64,000 bases of DNA, taken from contig JADLGW010000040.1 of assembly GCA_020849105.1 (NCBI GenBank), positions 41,839-105,838 of the forward strand, in the 5' to 3' direction. This DNA is from Phycisphaerales bacterium (GTDB lineage Bacteria > Planctomycetota > Phycisphaerae > Phycisphaerales > UBA1924). How positions within the stretch are numbered: position 1 is the stretch's first letter; the number at the start of each line of letters is the position of its first letter. Positions 54,201-62,553 of this stretch are shown here, piece by piece. Position numbers and translations under genes: made by a program. Below the pieces are notes generated by a model. It made no database searches, was not told where the DNA came from, and worked only from the letters and a program-made list of their open reading frames with translations.

Positions 54201-54320
54201 GGGAAGGGGGCAAGTGTAGGGCGGGCCGAAAGAAGCGGCGAAGCGGCGGTTGGCCGAGCACCGCTGCACCACACTGATTGAACGAGCCGCCCTGCACCGG
54301 CGGGTTGCCCCGCCGCTCCC
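54201..54320. other. Gap between the tRNA and PAP2 genes
   Basis: The 120 bp contain a GGGGCAA-type GC stretch but no gene or clear terminator. Confidence 0.25.
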
Positions 54321-54992
54321 TCAGGGCCGCTGCCCTGATCCGATGGTCAGCACCCCCGCCGCCAGGCCGACCGCCCCGCCGACGAAGACATCGCTGGCGT
54401 AGTGCGACCCAAAGAGCACGCGGCAGAGGCCGACGATCACGACGAGCGCGAGGGCGAGCCACCGCAGCCGCGGGTACACGGCGGCCAGGAACACGCTGAG
54501 CACGGCCGCGTACGCGGTGTGGCTCGACGGCATCGACCACAGGTCCGACGAGATGCCTCTCCAGACCTCCCAGGCGTGGTGGATGCCCTTGCCCGGACCG
54601 ATCGGGTACGCGCCGAACGGCCCCAGGATCACGCCGGGGTCGTCGAACTTGGGTCGCGGCCGGCCGATCAGAAGTTTGGCCGGGACGACGATAACGGCCG
54701 CAAGAATCACGCCCCGCAGCAGATCGAGGAGCCGGCGGCGACGCGGCGGGTCGAGGAGCCAGACCACAAGCGCGACGATCACGATGCAGCCGAACTGTCC
54801 GTATTCCTGGAGCCATTCGAGTTGCCGCTTCACGTCGCCGCCGACGTGGCCCCTGAGCCGCTGCGCACCGTGGGAGATCGCCCCGTCGTACGGGAAGCAC
54901 GCCGCAGCCAGGAGGATGAGCGTCGGCACCCACAGGCCGCTGGGCGTGCTGCGGGTATAGTCGCGTTCGGCTTGGACGGCGGGATCAGTCAC
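54321..54992 (-). CDS. PAP2-family membrane phosphatase
   Basis: A 223-residue membrane protein with the three phosphatase motifs: KLLIGRPRP (Lys-106, Arg-113, Pro-114), PSSH at 155-158, and C-R-x5-H-x3-D at 190-201 where the usual Ser is Cys. Hydrophobic segments suggest about five helices. Such enzymes dephosphorylate undecaprenyl or lipid phosphates. GTG at 54992 lies only about 20 bp from the divergent ArnT-like gene, or overlaps it. Both may act on envelope lipids. Confidence 0.88.
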   Translation of the reverse strand: MTDPAVQAERDYTRSTPSGLWVPTLILLAAACFPYDGAISHGAQRLRGHVGGDVKRQLEWLQEYGQFGCIVIVALVVWLLDPPRRRRLLDLLRGVILAAVIVVPAKLLIGRPRPKFDDPGVILGPFGAYPIGPGKGIHHAWEVWRGISSDLWSMPSSHTAYAAVLSVFLAAVYPRLRWLALALVVIVGLCRVLFGSHYASDVFVGGAVGLAAGVLTIGSGQRP

Positions 54993-56852
54993 CTTGACGC
55001 GGGTACTCCGGCGCGCGGGCCGAGGGTTCTTGATCGGCTGGCGGGGCTGCTCACGGGCCCACACCCTACCGGCCGGGCGGCCGGGCTGCTGGTCGGGCTG
55101 TGCCTGCTCGTGTTCCTGCCCGGGTTCTTCAACCTGCCGCCGGTGGACAGGGACGAGTCGCGGTTTGCGCAGGCGAGCCGGCAGATGCTGGAGTCGGTGG
55201 CCCTGCCGGAGGCGCAGCGCGACCCGGTGCTGCACGGGGGCGGGCTGGTGCTGCCGCGGGTGCAGGGGCGGGACCGCCTGACCAAGCCGCCGCTGATCTA
55301 CTGGCTCCAGGCGGGGGCGGCCGCGGTGCTGACCGGCGGCGAGCCGCTGCGCGACGCGATCTGGATGTACCGGGTGCCGTCCCTGCTGGCAGGGATCATC
55401 GCGGTGCTGGCGACGTGGCGACTGGGCGTGTCCATGTTCGGGTCGGCGGCGGGGTTTCTCGCCGGGGTGCTGATCGCGGTGTGCCCGGTGGTGGTGTGGG
55501 AGGCGCACCAGGCACGGGCGGACATGGTGCTACTGGCGTGCACAACGGTGGCGATGCTGGGGCTGTGGAAGGTTTACTCGGGTACCCCACCACTCCGTGG
55601 CGGTTCTTCAGCCGAGACCCATCGCTCGCGCTCCGGGCTCTGGTGGGCGCTCGTCTTTTGGCTCGCGCTCTCGGCGGGCGCGATGACCAAGGGGCCGATC
55701 ACGCCGATGGTCGCGCTGCTGACGGTGCTGGCGGTGTGTATCGGCCGGCGCGAGTGGCGGTGGGTGCCGGCGCTGCGGCCGGTGCCGGGGATGCTGATCC
55801 TGGCGGCGACGGTCGGGCCGTGGGTGTGGGCGGTGGCGTCGCGCGTCGGGTGGGAGCACTACTGGTCGGCGATCTACGACGAGACCATCGGGCGGAGCCT
55901 GGCGACCAAGGAAGGCCACTGGGGCCCACCGGGGTACCACACGGTGCTGATGCCGGTGCTGTTCTGGCCGGGGTCAATGCTCACGGGGCTGTCGCTGGTC
56001 ACGGCGTGGAAGCGGGTCCGTCAGAGCCGCGCCCTTCAGAGCCGTGTCCTTCAGAGCCGCGACCGTGAGGGAGCGACAACTGTTGGCCCCGATGAATCCC
56101 ACTCGCTCACGCTCGGGGCTCGTTCAGGGACAGGACTCGTCTTCCTTCTCGCCTGGCTCGTGCCGTCGTGGATCGCGTTCGAACTCGTGACGACCAAACT
56201 CCCCCATTACACCTTGCCGCTGTACCCGGCGCTGGCGCTCGTGTCGGCGTGGGGCCTCCGCGAGGTGGTGCTTGCCCGGTTGACGCCGAGCGGTGCGGCG
56301 GTGATCGTCGGTGTGCGCGCGTGGGCCGGGCTGACAGCGATCCTGCCGGCCGCGCTTGTGCTCCTCCCATTGCTGCTCTACCAGCACCCGGTTCGGTTCC
56401 ACGTCGCGTGGGTCGTGGTCCTGCTGGCGGCGGTGTTCGGCGCCGCCGCTCTGGGCCTCCGCGTGCCGAGGCACCCCGACGGCTGGCTGCGACTCCAGCG
56501 GCGGGGCGTCGCGGTCGCCCTTGCGGTCGCGGTGCTCGGCGTCGGGCTGCTCCCGTACCTGCCGAACCTGTGGATCACGCGGCAGATCGGGGCCGTGCTG
56601 CGGCGTGCACAGGCCGACGGGCCGGTTGCATCGCTCGGGTACCGCGAGGACAGCCTCGTGTTCCTGACGCGCGGGCGCGTCGAGTGGGTGAGCCCGGAAC
56701 AGGCGATCGGCTGGTTGCCGCGGCACCCGGGCGGGGTCATCGTGGTCCCGGACAACTTCGGCCTGCTGGCGGACCGGGTCGGCGTCGCACAGGGGTTCAA
56801 CTACTCGCGCGGGCGCTTCGAGCGGTACGAAATCCAGCGGGCGACGCCATGA
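54972..56852 (+). CDS. ArnT-like / PMT-family membrane glycosyltransferase
   Basis: A protein of about 626 residues with many membrane helices and the GT-C signature LPPVDRDESRFAQASRQML near the N-terminus, followed by RLTKPPLIYWLQAG and KLPHYTLPLYPALALVSAWG. Members move sugars from polyprenyl phosphate to lipid A or proteins. The start is uncertain: no ATG or GTG fits ahead of the first helix, and TTG at 54972 (overlapping the divergent PAP2 start) is used. Two repeat-derived insertions lie at about residues 203-224 and 349-387 in soluble loops. Its stop overlaps the truB start (ATGA). Confidence 0.85.
   Translation: MDGGISHLDAGTPARGPRVLDRLAGLLTGPHPTGRAAGLLVGLCLLVFLPGFFNLPPVDRDESRFAQASRQMLESVALPEAQRDPVLHGGGLVLPRVQGRDRLTKPPLIYWLQAGAAAVLTGGEPLRDAIWMYRVPSLLAGIIAVLATWRLGVSMFGSAAGFLAGVLIAVCPVVVWEAHQARADMVLLACTTVAMLGLWKVYSGTPPLRGGSSAETHRSRSGLWWALVFWLALSAGAMTKGPITPMVALLTVLAVCIGRREWRWVPALRPVPGMLILAATVGPWVWAVASRVGWEHYWSAIYDETIGRSLATKEGHWGPPGYHTVLMPVLFWPGSMLTGLSLVTAWKRVRQSRALQSRVLQSRDREGATTVGPDESHSLTLGARSGTGLVFLLAWLVPSWIAFELVTTKLPHYTLPLYPALALVSAWGLREVVLARLTPSGAAVIVGVRAWAGLTAILPAALVLLPLLLYQHPVRFHVAWVVVLLAAVFGAAALGLRVPRHPDGWLRLQRRGVAVALAVAVLGVGLLPYLPNLWITRQIGAVLRRAQADGPVASLGYREDSLVFLTRGRVEWVSPEQAIGWLPRHPGGVIVVPDNFGLLADRVGVAQGFNYSRGRFERYEIQRATP
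55578..55645. repeat. Repeat-derived insertion 1 in the ArnT-like gene
   Basis: GGTACCCCACCACTCCGTGG then CGGTTCTTCAGCCGAGACCC and CGCTCGCGCTCCGGGCTC. It encodes a Gly/Ser/Arg-rich loop (SGTPPLRGGSSAETHRSRSG) between helices. Confidence 0.6.
56018..56132. repeat. Repeat-derived insertion 2 in the ArnT-like gene (three tandem units)
   Basis: Three near-tandem 15-bp units of the form TCAGAGCCGCGNCC / TCAGAGCCGTGTCC, then GACCGTGAGGGAGCGACAAC and CACTCGCTCACGCTCGGGGC. It encodes SRALQSRVLQSRDREGA and a following linker. The core resembles the repeat near 48400. Confidence 0.65.
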
Positions 56853-57556
56853 CCCAGCCCTCGAACACGCCGTCGGGGCTGCTGGTCATCGACAAGCCGC
56901 TGCGGCTCACGTCGATGACGGTGTGCCGCGTGGTAAAGCGGCGCCTGGTGGCGGCCGGGGCGCCGAAGCGCGTGAAGGTCGGGCACGGCGGGACACTGGA
57001 CCCGCTGGCGACGGGCGTGGTCGTCGTGCTGGTCGGGAACGCGACGAAGTTGTGCGACTCGGTGATGGCAGGCGAGAAGCGGTACGTCGCGGACGTGGAC
57101 CTGTCGCGCACGAGCACGACGGACGACCTGGAGGGTGAACTCGTAGAAATCGCGGTCGCGTCGCCGCCAACGCGCGAGCAACTGGACGCCGCGTGCGCGA
57201 TGTTCGTGGGAACGATCCCGCAGCGCCCGCCGGCGTACTCGGCGATCTGGGTCGCGGGCGAGCGGTCGTACCACATGGCCCGTGCCGGGCGTGCGGCCGA
57301 ACTCCCCGCGCGGCCTGTCGTCATCCATTCCATCGCAGTGCTCGGCTACGACTGGCCGATCGCGCGATTGGACATCCGCTGCGGCAAGGGGACGTACATC
57401 CGGTCGCTGGCGCGCGACCTGGGCGTCGCGCTCGGCACGGGCGGGATGCTCGCGGCCCTCCGTCGCACGGCTGTCGGCGAGTTCACGATCGAGCGGGCCG
57501 CGCCGCTGAATGACCTGCCGGAACGCCTTGTGCAGGCCGACCTGTTGCCCGCCTGA
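56849..57556 (+). CDS. truB: tRNA pseudouridine-55 synthase
   Basis: A 235-residue TruB. The catalytic Asp-51 lies in VGHGGTLDPLATG, preceded by GLLVIDKPLRLTSMTV and followed by KRYVADVDLSRTSTTDD and RCGKGTYIRSLARDLG. The C-terminal PUA domain seen in many TruB proteins is absent, as in the short forms. ATG overlaps the ArnT-like stop by four bases. Confidence 0.95.
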   Translation: MTQPSNTPSGLLVIDKPLRLTSMTVCRVVKRRLVAAGAPKRVKVGHGGTLDPLATGVVVVLVGNATKLCDSVMAGEKRYVADVDLSRTSTTDDLEGELVEIAVASPPTREQLDAACAMFVGTIPQRPPAYSAIWVAGERSYHMARAGRAAELPARPVVIHSIAVLGYDWPIARLDIRCGKGTYIRSLARDLGVALGTGGMLAALRRTAVGEFTIERAAPLNDLPERLVQADLLPA

Positions 57557-57560
57557 GGTG

Positions 57561-58739
57561 TCAGGCCGGCGGCCCCCCCGCCGTGCCGGCGACCGTCGCC
57601 CGGGCCTGCATGGACTCGGCCATGGTGCCCTCGACCATGCCGGGCATCCAGAGTTCGCTCGTGTCCTGCCCGTCGCAGAGCCGCCGCATGAGCAGATAGA
57701 CGATCGTCGAGGCGCAGAAGGTGTAACTCACCACATAGGCGGCCCCGAGCATCAGGAGCAGCCCCGTCCAGAAGTTGACGATCGACGCCGCGGCCGCTCC
57801 TCCGCCCGGTCGCTGGGCCGGGTCCACGAAGGTGCTGAACGTGGTCGCGGCCCCGGGGCTCAGGAACCACGTCGTCGCGGTGCTCGTGACGTTCGCGACC
57901 GTTGCCAGCACGATCCACACGACGGCGGCCGCCACGCAGCCGAGCGCGACGGCGATCAGGTAGTACAAGATGAGCCGGAGCGGCCTGCTGAACACATATG
58001 GGTAGACCCGCCCGATCGCGTCGATGCCGTCCGATCCCTCGCAGGCCACAGCGGGGATGAGGAGCGGATACCCGAAGGCATAGGCGATCAGGATCACCGT
58101 GATGACGCCGCCGGCGATCAGGAACAGGAAGTAGAGGATCGCCCCGAGCACGTTGACGTAGGGAACCCCGAAGAGCACAAGCCCGCCCACCGCGAGGCCG
58201 AACGCGATCAGCAGGGCCAGGATCACCGGCCCGAGCACCGCGAAGAGCACGGACCCCAGCCGCTTGGTTGTGAAGGATCGCGCCTCGGCGATCCCCACCA
58301 CCAGGCGGATGGAGAAATCGCACGCCGCCATTCGGCAGAGCATGCACCCGCCGAACGAGATGACGATGAGCGACAGCACCTTCACGAGGGCGGCGCTCCA
58401 GGGGTACACACGGGCGAGGCCCCAGCCCCAGTGCCATGCCGCGGCCAAGAACGCCAGCGGCCATGCCCATAGGGGCTGTTCCGCGACCTCCTCCATGGGG
58501 AAAGCGACCGCCGCACGCCATTGCTCGCCGTGCCACATCTCCGGGATGCGGGCGATGAGTTCCAGCAGCACGACCATCAGCAGGCCGACAAACAGCCTTT
58601 CCGGGCGCAGCGCCAGGCCCGGGGCCCGGAAGATCCGCGGCCAGAGCAGGTGCCGGAACAGGTCCGCCGCGTGGGCCCCCGGTTCACGGGCGCCCGTGGT
58701 TCGAGTCCAATCGGTCCCAGGCATCGCCATGTGGTACAC
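57561..58739 (-). CDS. Hypothetical polytopic membrane protein
   Basis: A membrane protein of about 392 residues with roughly six long hydrophobic segments (for example FVGLLMVVLLELIA, VKVLSLIVISFGG, LGAILYFLFLIAGGVITVILIAYAFGYP and IVNFWTGLLLMLGAAYVVSYTF). An interfacial region holds FSTFVDPAQRPGG. I do not recognise the family; the plan resembles the DUF-type membrane proteins widespread in Planctomycetes. GTG 58739 or the ATGs at 58730 and 58724 could start it. Convergent with truB, 4 bp apart. Confidence 0.7.
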   Translation of the reverse strand: MYHMAMPGTDWTRTTGAREPGAHAADLFRHLLWPRIFRAPGLALRPERLFVGLLMVVLLELIARIPEMWHGEQWRAAVAFPMEEVAEQPLWAWPLAFLAAAWHWGWGLARVYPWSAALVKVLSLIVISFGGCMLCRMAACDFSIRLVVGIAEARSFTTKRLGSVLFAVLGPVILALLIAFGLAVGGLVLFGVPYVNVLGAILYFLFLIAGGVITVILIAYAFGYPLLIPAVACEGSDGIDAIGRVYPYVFSRPLRLILYYLIAVALGCVAAAVVWIVLATVANVTSTATTWFLSPGAATTFSTFVDPAQRPGGGAAAASIVNFWTGLLLMLGAAYVVSYTFCASTIVYLLMRRLCDGQDTSELWMPGMVEGTMAESMQARATVAGTAGGPPA

Positions 58740-58905
58740 CCCTGTCGAAACCCGCCGGTCGGGTCTACGAAAGAAGACCCCCGGGGCATAGCCTACCCGG
58801 AGCCGTCCTCCGTTGCTGTATCATCGGTTGGGCGGCGTCCGTTCGGAGAGCGGGGGTGGGGGAACGCTCGGCTGGGAGCCGGCCGACCCAAGAAAGGGGC
58901 ATCGC
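58740..58905. promoter_or_regulatory. Divergent region between the membrane-protein and lemA genes
   Basis: The 166 bp hold the lemA ribosome site (AAAGGGGC) and presumed promoters for both genes, with no clear hairpin. Confidence 0.3.
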
Positions 58906-59484
58906 ATGACGGGGTGGATCGCTGCTGGAGTCGTGGTCGGCGTCTTCGTGCTGGTGCTGCTCTGGTTCATCGGCATGTACAACGTGCTGGTGCGCCGGCG
59001 GATCGACTGCGACAACGGGTGGTCGCAGGTCGATGTCCAACTCAAGCGCAGGTATGACCTGATTCCGAACCTGGTCGAGACGGTCAAGGGTTACGCGGCC
59101 CACGAGAAGGGCACGCTCGAAGCCGTCATCAACGCCCGGAGCCGGGCGGCCGCCGTCGGCGGGGGGGCCGCGCAGGCCGGTCAACGGGCCGAGGCCGAGG
59201 GGGTGCTGACGCAGGCCCTGGGCCGCCTGTTCGCGCTGTCGGAGGCATACCCGGACCTGAAGGCGAACACGAACTTCGCACGCCTCCAGGAAGAACTGGC
59301 GAGCACCGAGAACAAGATCGGATTCGCGCGCCAGCACTACAACGACTGCGTCGCCCGGTACGAGGAGTCCCGCCAGTCGTTCCCGACGAACATCGTCGCC
59401 GGGGCGTTCAACTTTGACCGGCGCGAGTACTTCAAACTCGATGAGCCGGCCGCGAGGGAGGCGCCCAAGGTGTCGTTCACATAA
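58906..59484 (+). CDS. LemA family protein
   Basis: A 192-residue protein with an N-terminal membrane helix (about 5-25, VVVGVFVLVLLWFIGMYN) and the LemA helical bundle: YNVLVRRRIDCDNGWSQVDVQLKRRYDLIPNLVETVKGYAAHE and FARLQEELASTENKIGFARQHYND. The function is unknown; the family often accompanies HtpX peptidases. ATG at 58906 has AAGGGG upstream. htpX follows after 108 bp, probably in the same transcript. Confidence 0.93.
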   Translation: MTGWIAAGVVVGVFVLVLLWFIGMYNVLVRRRIDCDNGWSQVDVQLKRRYDLIPNLVETVKGYAAHEKGTLEAVINARSRAAAVGGGAAQAGQRAEAEGVLTQALGRLFALSEAYPDLKANTNFARLQEELASTENKIGFARQHYNDCVARYEESRQSFPTNIVAGAFNFDRREYFKLDEPAAREAPKVSFT

Positions 59485-59514
59485 GCGAGTCGGGGAGTCG
59501 GGCACTCTCGGGAT

Positions 59515-59563
59515 TTGGGGAGTGGGCGACGGCAGGCCCATGCCCCGCTCCCCACTCCCCCAA
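59515..59563. repeat. Inverted repeat / stem-loop between lemA and htpX
   Basis: GGGGAGTGGG at 59517-59526 pairs exactly with CCCACTCCCC at 59551-59560 around a 24-base loop. There is no T run, so it is unlikely to be a terminator; it may shape the intercistronic RNA. Confidence 0.7.
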
Positions 59564-59592
59564 TGCTCCACACCTCACTCGCCCACTCCGCG

Positions 59593-60624
59593 ATGACCAG
59601 AATTGACAGTCCATCCGACGATCTCCGCAGGCGCATCTCCGCGTACCCGGGGACGCTCACATTCCACGACCTTATCCGCAGGAACCGGCGTGACAGCGCG
59701 GTCCTGATGGTGGTCATGGTCGGCCTGGCGGTCGCCGTCGGCGGGATTGTCGCCTCCGCGGTCGTTGCCTGGAGCGGGGCCGCGGACTTCCGGACGCTGG
59801 TGCCGTCCATCGTGCTCGGGTGCGTGGTCGGGCTTGTCGCGGCCATCCTCGGGGCGGTGTGGAGTTGGTACGGCGGGGCGGGCGCGATGCTGTCGATCGT
59901 CGGCGCACGGGAGGTCAGCCGGGACCAGGACCCGCAGTTGCTCAACGTGGTCGAGGAACTCTCGCTCGCGGCGGGGCTTCCGATGCCGAAGGTCTACCTG
60001 ATCCCGGAAACGGCGCTCAACGCCTTCGCGACCGGGCGCGACCCGGCGCACGGCGTGGTGGCGATCACCACGGGGCTGCGCGAGCGGCTGGACCGCGATG
60101 AACTACAGGGCGTGCTGGCGCACGAGATGGCCCATGTGCGGCACCTGGACATCCGCTTCGCCATGCTCATGGCCACGATGGCCGGCCTCATCGTGTTCGC
60201 CTGCGACGCGTTCCTGCGCATGGCGTTCTATTCCGGGCGGCGCGGGTCGTCCCGCCGGTCCGGGGGCGACAAGGGCGGCGGGGCGGCCATGATCATCGTC
60301 ATCGTCGTCGCTCTCCTCCTGGCGATCATCGCGCCCCTCGTCGCCCGGATCATCCAGATGGCCTACAGCCGGCAGCGCGAGTACCTGGCCGATGCCGGAG
60401 CCGTGGAACTGACCCGGAACCCGGAGGGACTGGCCTCCGCCCTCCAGAAACTCGCCGGTGATGATGAACCTCTGGTGGACACGGCCAACCGCGGCATGGC
60501 CCACATGTTCATCGTGAACCCGCTGCGGACGATGCGCCGGTCGCACCAGCAGCGCAGTTCGATCTTTAGTTCCCATCCGCCGATCCAGGACCGCATCGCC
60601 CGCCTGCTCGCGCTGGCGCGGTAG
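59593..60624 (+). CDS. htpX: HtpX-like M48 family zinc metalloprotease
   Basis: A 343-residue membrane peptidase. The zinc site is HEMAH (His-177, Glu-178, His-181), with the third ligand in QREYLADAGAVEL. Two N-terminal helices (around 38-58 and 70-90) and a helix pair after the active site (VFACDAFLRMAFYSG, then IIVIVVALLLAIIAPLVARI) place the active site at the cytoplasmic face. ATG at 59593. It follows lemA, the common pairing. The family degrades misfolded membrane proteins. Confidence 0.9.
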   Translation: MTRIDSPSDDLRRRISAYPGTLTFHDLIRRNRRDSAVLMVVMVGLAVAVGGIVASAVVAWSGAADFRTLVPSIVLGCVVGLVAAILGAVWSWYGGAGAMLSIVGAREVSRDQDPQLLNVVEELSLAAGLPMPKVYLIPETALNAFATGRDPAHGVVAITTGLRERLDRDELQGVLAHEMAHVRHLDIRFAMLMATMAGLIVFACDAFLRMAFYSGRRGSSRRSGGDKGGGAAMIIVIVVALLLAIIAPLVARIIQMAYSRQREYLADAGAVELTRNPEGLASALQKLAGDDEPLVDTANRGMAHMFIVNPLRTMRRSHQQRSSIFSSHPPIQDRIARLLALAR

Positions 60625-60643
60625 GTGGATGCTCCGCAGGCCG

Positions 60644-60943
60644 TTACTTCTTCGCGAACAGCCCGTCGGCTTCCCTGGCCAGCGCGAAGTCCCGGGTCGT
60701 GATCCCGCCCGCATCGTGGGTCGCCAGGGTCAGGGTGACCTTGTTGTAGCGGATCAGGATGTCGGGGTGGTGCCCGCTGTCCTCGGCCGCTCTGGCGACC
60801 CCGCCCACAAACCGCATCGCGGCCGCGAAGTCGGGGAAATGGAACGTCCGCTGGATTGTCTCCCCCACCTCCGCCCATTCCGGGACCGCCGGGAGGGCGG
60901 CCACGACCTGGGCGTCGGTCATCTTCTTCGGGCTTTCCGCCAT
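60644..60943 (-). CDS. phhB: 4a-hydroxytetrahydrobiopterin dehydratase
   Basis: A 99-residue pterin-carbinolamine dehydratase, recognised by HHPDILIRYNKVTLTLATHDAGGIT and WAEVGETIQRTFHFPDFAAAMRFV. It recycles the pterin cofactor of aromatic amino-acid hydroxylases, none of which lies in this window. ATG at 60943, read convergently into htpX with 19 bp between. Divergent from gluQ, with the two starts about 26 bp apart. Confidence 0.93.
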   Translation of the reverse strand: MAESPKKMTDAQVVAALPAVPEWAEVGETIQRTFHFPDFAAAMRFVGGVARAAEDSGHHPDILIRYNKVTLTLATHDAGGITTRDFALAREADGLFAKK

Positions 60944-60969
60944 GGGACGAGTGTATCGTGGCGGCGCGC

Positions 60970-61929
60970 ATGCATCGCCCGGCATTAGCACGCACTAGGC
61001 TCGCGCCCTCCCCGACCGGCGCCCTCCACCTGGGGAACGCGCGAACGTTCCTGGTGAACTGGGCGCTGGCGCGGCAGCGCGGACAGGGGGTGCTCCTGCG
61101 GATCGAGGATCTGGATACGCCGCGGGTCAGGGCCGGCGCCGCGGAGGCGACGCTCGACACCCTGCGATGGCTGGGGGTGGACTGGGATGAGGGCCCTGTC
61201 GTGCAATCGCACGACCTGGAGCCCTACCGGGCCGCGATGCGGGCCCTGGCCGGCGCTGGGCTCGTGTACCCGTCCGCACTCACTCGGGGGGAGGCGGAGG
61301 CAGCGGCATCCGCGCCGCAGGAGGGGGTGCACGAGGCGGCGTTTCCGTCGTCGCTGCGCCCGCCGCTGTGCCCGCGAGGGTTTGACGATGAGGGCGCGAA
61401 CTGGAGACTCGCGACGCCGCCCGGACCGGTCGCGTTCCACGATGAGTTTCGCGGGCCGCAGGCCGTCGATCCCTCTCGCAGCGTCGGAGACTTCGCCGTG
61501 TGGACGAAGCGGGGCCAGCCGTCCTATCAACTGGCTGTGGTCGTCGATGACGCGCGGCAGGGCGTGACCCACGTCGTCCGGGGCGATGACCTGGTGGACT
61601 CCGCGGGCAGGCAGTTGATCCTCTACCGGGCCCTGGCCCTCACGCCGGAGCCGTCGTACCTGCACCTGCCGCTGGTCCGGGGGCAGGATGGGAAGCGGCT
61701 GGCAAAGCGCCACGGCGACACGCGGCTGGAGTCCTACCGTGCCGCCGGGGTGAACGCGGGGCGGGTCGTCGGCCTGGTCGCGTCCTGGTGCGGGCTGGGG
61801 CCGCCACGCCCGATGGGGGCCCTGGAGTTCGCCGCGGCCTTCAGACTTGATAAAGTCCCGCGTCAGGACATCGTGTTCACCCGGGAACATCACGCATGGC
61901 TCGTCGAGAAGGGATGGTCTGGACCGTGA
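60970..61929 (+). CDS. gluQ: Glutamyl-Q tRNA(Asp) synthetase (GluQRS)
   Basis: A 319-residue protein with the class I synthetase catalytic domain only, without an anticodon-binding domain, as in GluQRS. The HIGH-like motif is PSPTGALHLGNA (13-24) and the KMSKS-like motif is GKRLAKRHGD. The two-Cys/Tyr zinc site usual in the family is not seen in the inserted region, where an Ala/Glu-rich insert appears instead. GluQRS attaches Glu to queuosine in tRNA(Asp). ATG at 60970. The DUF192 gene overlaps its 3' end by about 34 bases. Confidence 0.85.
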   Translation: MHRPALARTRLAPSPTGALHLGNARTFLVNWALARQRGQGVLLRIEDLDTPRVRAGAAEATLDTLRWLGVDWDEGPVVQSHDLEPYRAAMRALAGAGLVYPSALTRGEAEAAASAPQEGVHEAAFPSSLRPPLCPRGFDDEGANWRLATPPGPVAFHDEFRGPQAVDPSRSVGDFAVWTKRGQPSYQLAVVVDDARQGVTHVVRGDDLVDSAGRQLILYRALALTPEPSYLHLPLVRGQDGKRLAKRHGDTRLESYRAAGVNAGRVVGLVASWCGLGPPRPMGALEFAAAFRLDKVPRQDIVFTREHHAWLVEKGWSGP

Positions 61930-62477
61930 CCCACGGGCCCATTGGCGTCGGGCTGGTCGTCCTCGTCGCCGCGGCGGCCTCGTTCCTTGCGGTGCGCGGC
62001 TGTGAGGCTGGCGGCTTCGGCGGGAGGGCGCTGGGCGCCGAGGTCGGGACGGTGCGGATGGGCGGCCGTTCGTTCCACCTGGAACTTGCGCTGGACGCGG
62101 ACACGCGGTTCAAGGGGCTGTCGGGCCGGACGTTCATCGAGCCCGACGGGGGGATGCTCTTTGCGTTCCCGCAGCCGGCTGATCTGAACTTTGTCATGCG
62201 CGACTGCCCGATCCCTATCGACATCGTCTTCCTGGACCCGACGGGGCGGATCACGGCGATGCACGAGATGGTTCCGGAGCCCCCGCCGACGGAGGCCGAG
62301 AAGGCCGTCGATGCAAATGGGATCAGCGGATATGAAAAGAGGCTGAAGAAGTACCCGAGCCGCTTTGACGCCCAGTTTGTGATCGAGGTCGCGGGGGGAA
62401 CGCTCAGGACCCTGCCGATCAAGCCGGGCGACAAGGTTGACCTCGACATCCAGGGCCTGAAGCGGGCCGCCAAATAG
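61896..62477 (+). CDS. DUF192-domain membrane-anchored protein
   Basis: A 193-residue protein with an N-terminal membrane helix (about 17-33) and a DUF192 domain: RFKGLSGRTFIEPDGGMLFAF, LNFVMRDCPIPIDIVFLD and PIKPGDKVDLDI. The family has a small beta-barrel fold with unknown role. ATG 61896 overlaps gluQ by about 34 bases; ATG 61914 is an alternative. Confidence 0.85.
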   Translation: MARREGMVWTVTHGPIGVGLVVLVAAAASFLAVRGCEAGGFGGRALGAEVGTVRMGGRSFHLELALDADTRFKGLSGRTFIEPDGGMLFAFPQPADLNFVMRDCPIPIDIVFLDPTGRITAMHEMVPEPPPTEAEKAVDANGISGYEKRLKKYPSRFDAQFVIEVAGGTLRTLPIKPGDKVDLDIQGLKRAAK

Positions 62478-62553
62478 GCCGATACCGGGTCAGGGGCCCG
62501 TGGCCCTTCCGGGCTCGCACCGGGTGCGCGCGGGCCCACCCGGACCCGGCCTC

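Noticed and set aside
59515..59563. Terminator between lemA and htpX
   Set aside because: The stem is strong but is followed by no T run, and lemA-htpX are expected to be co-transcribed.
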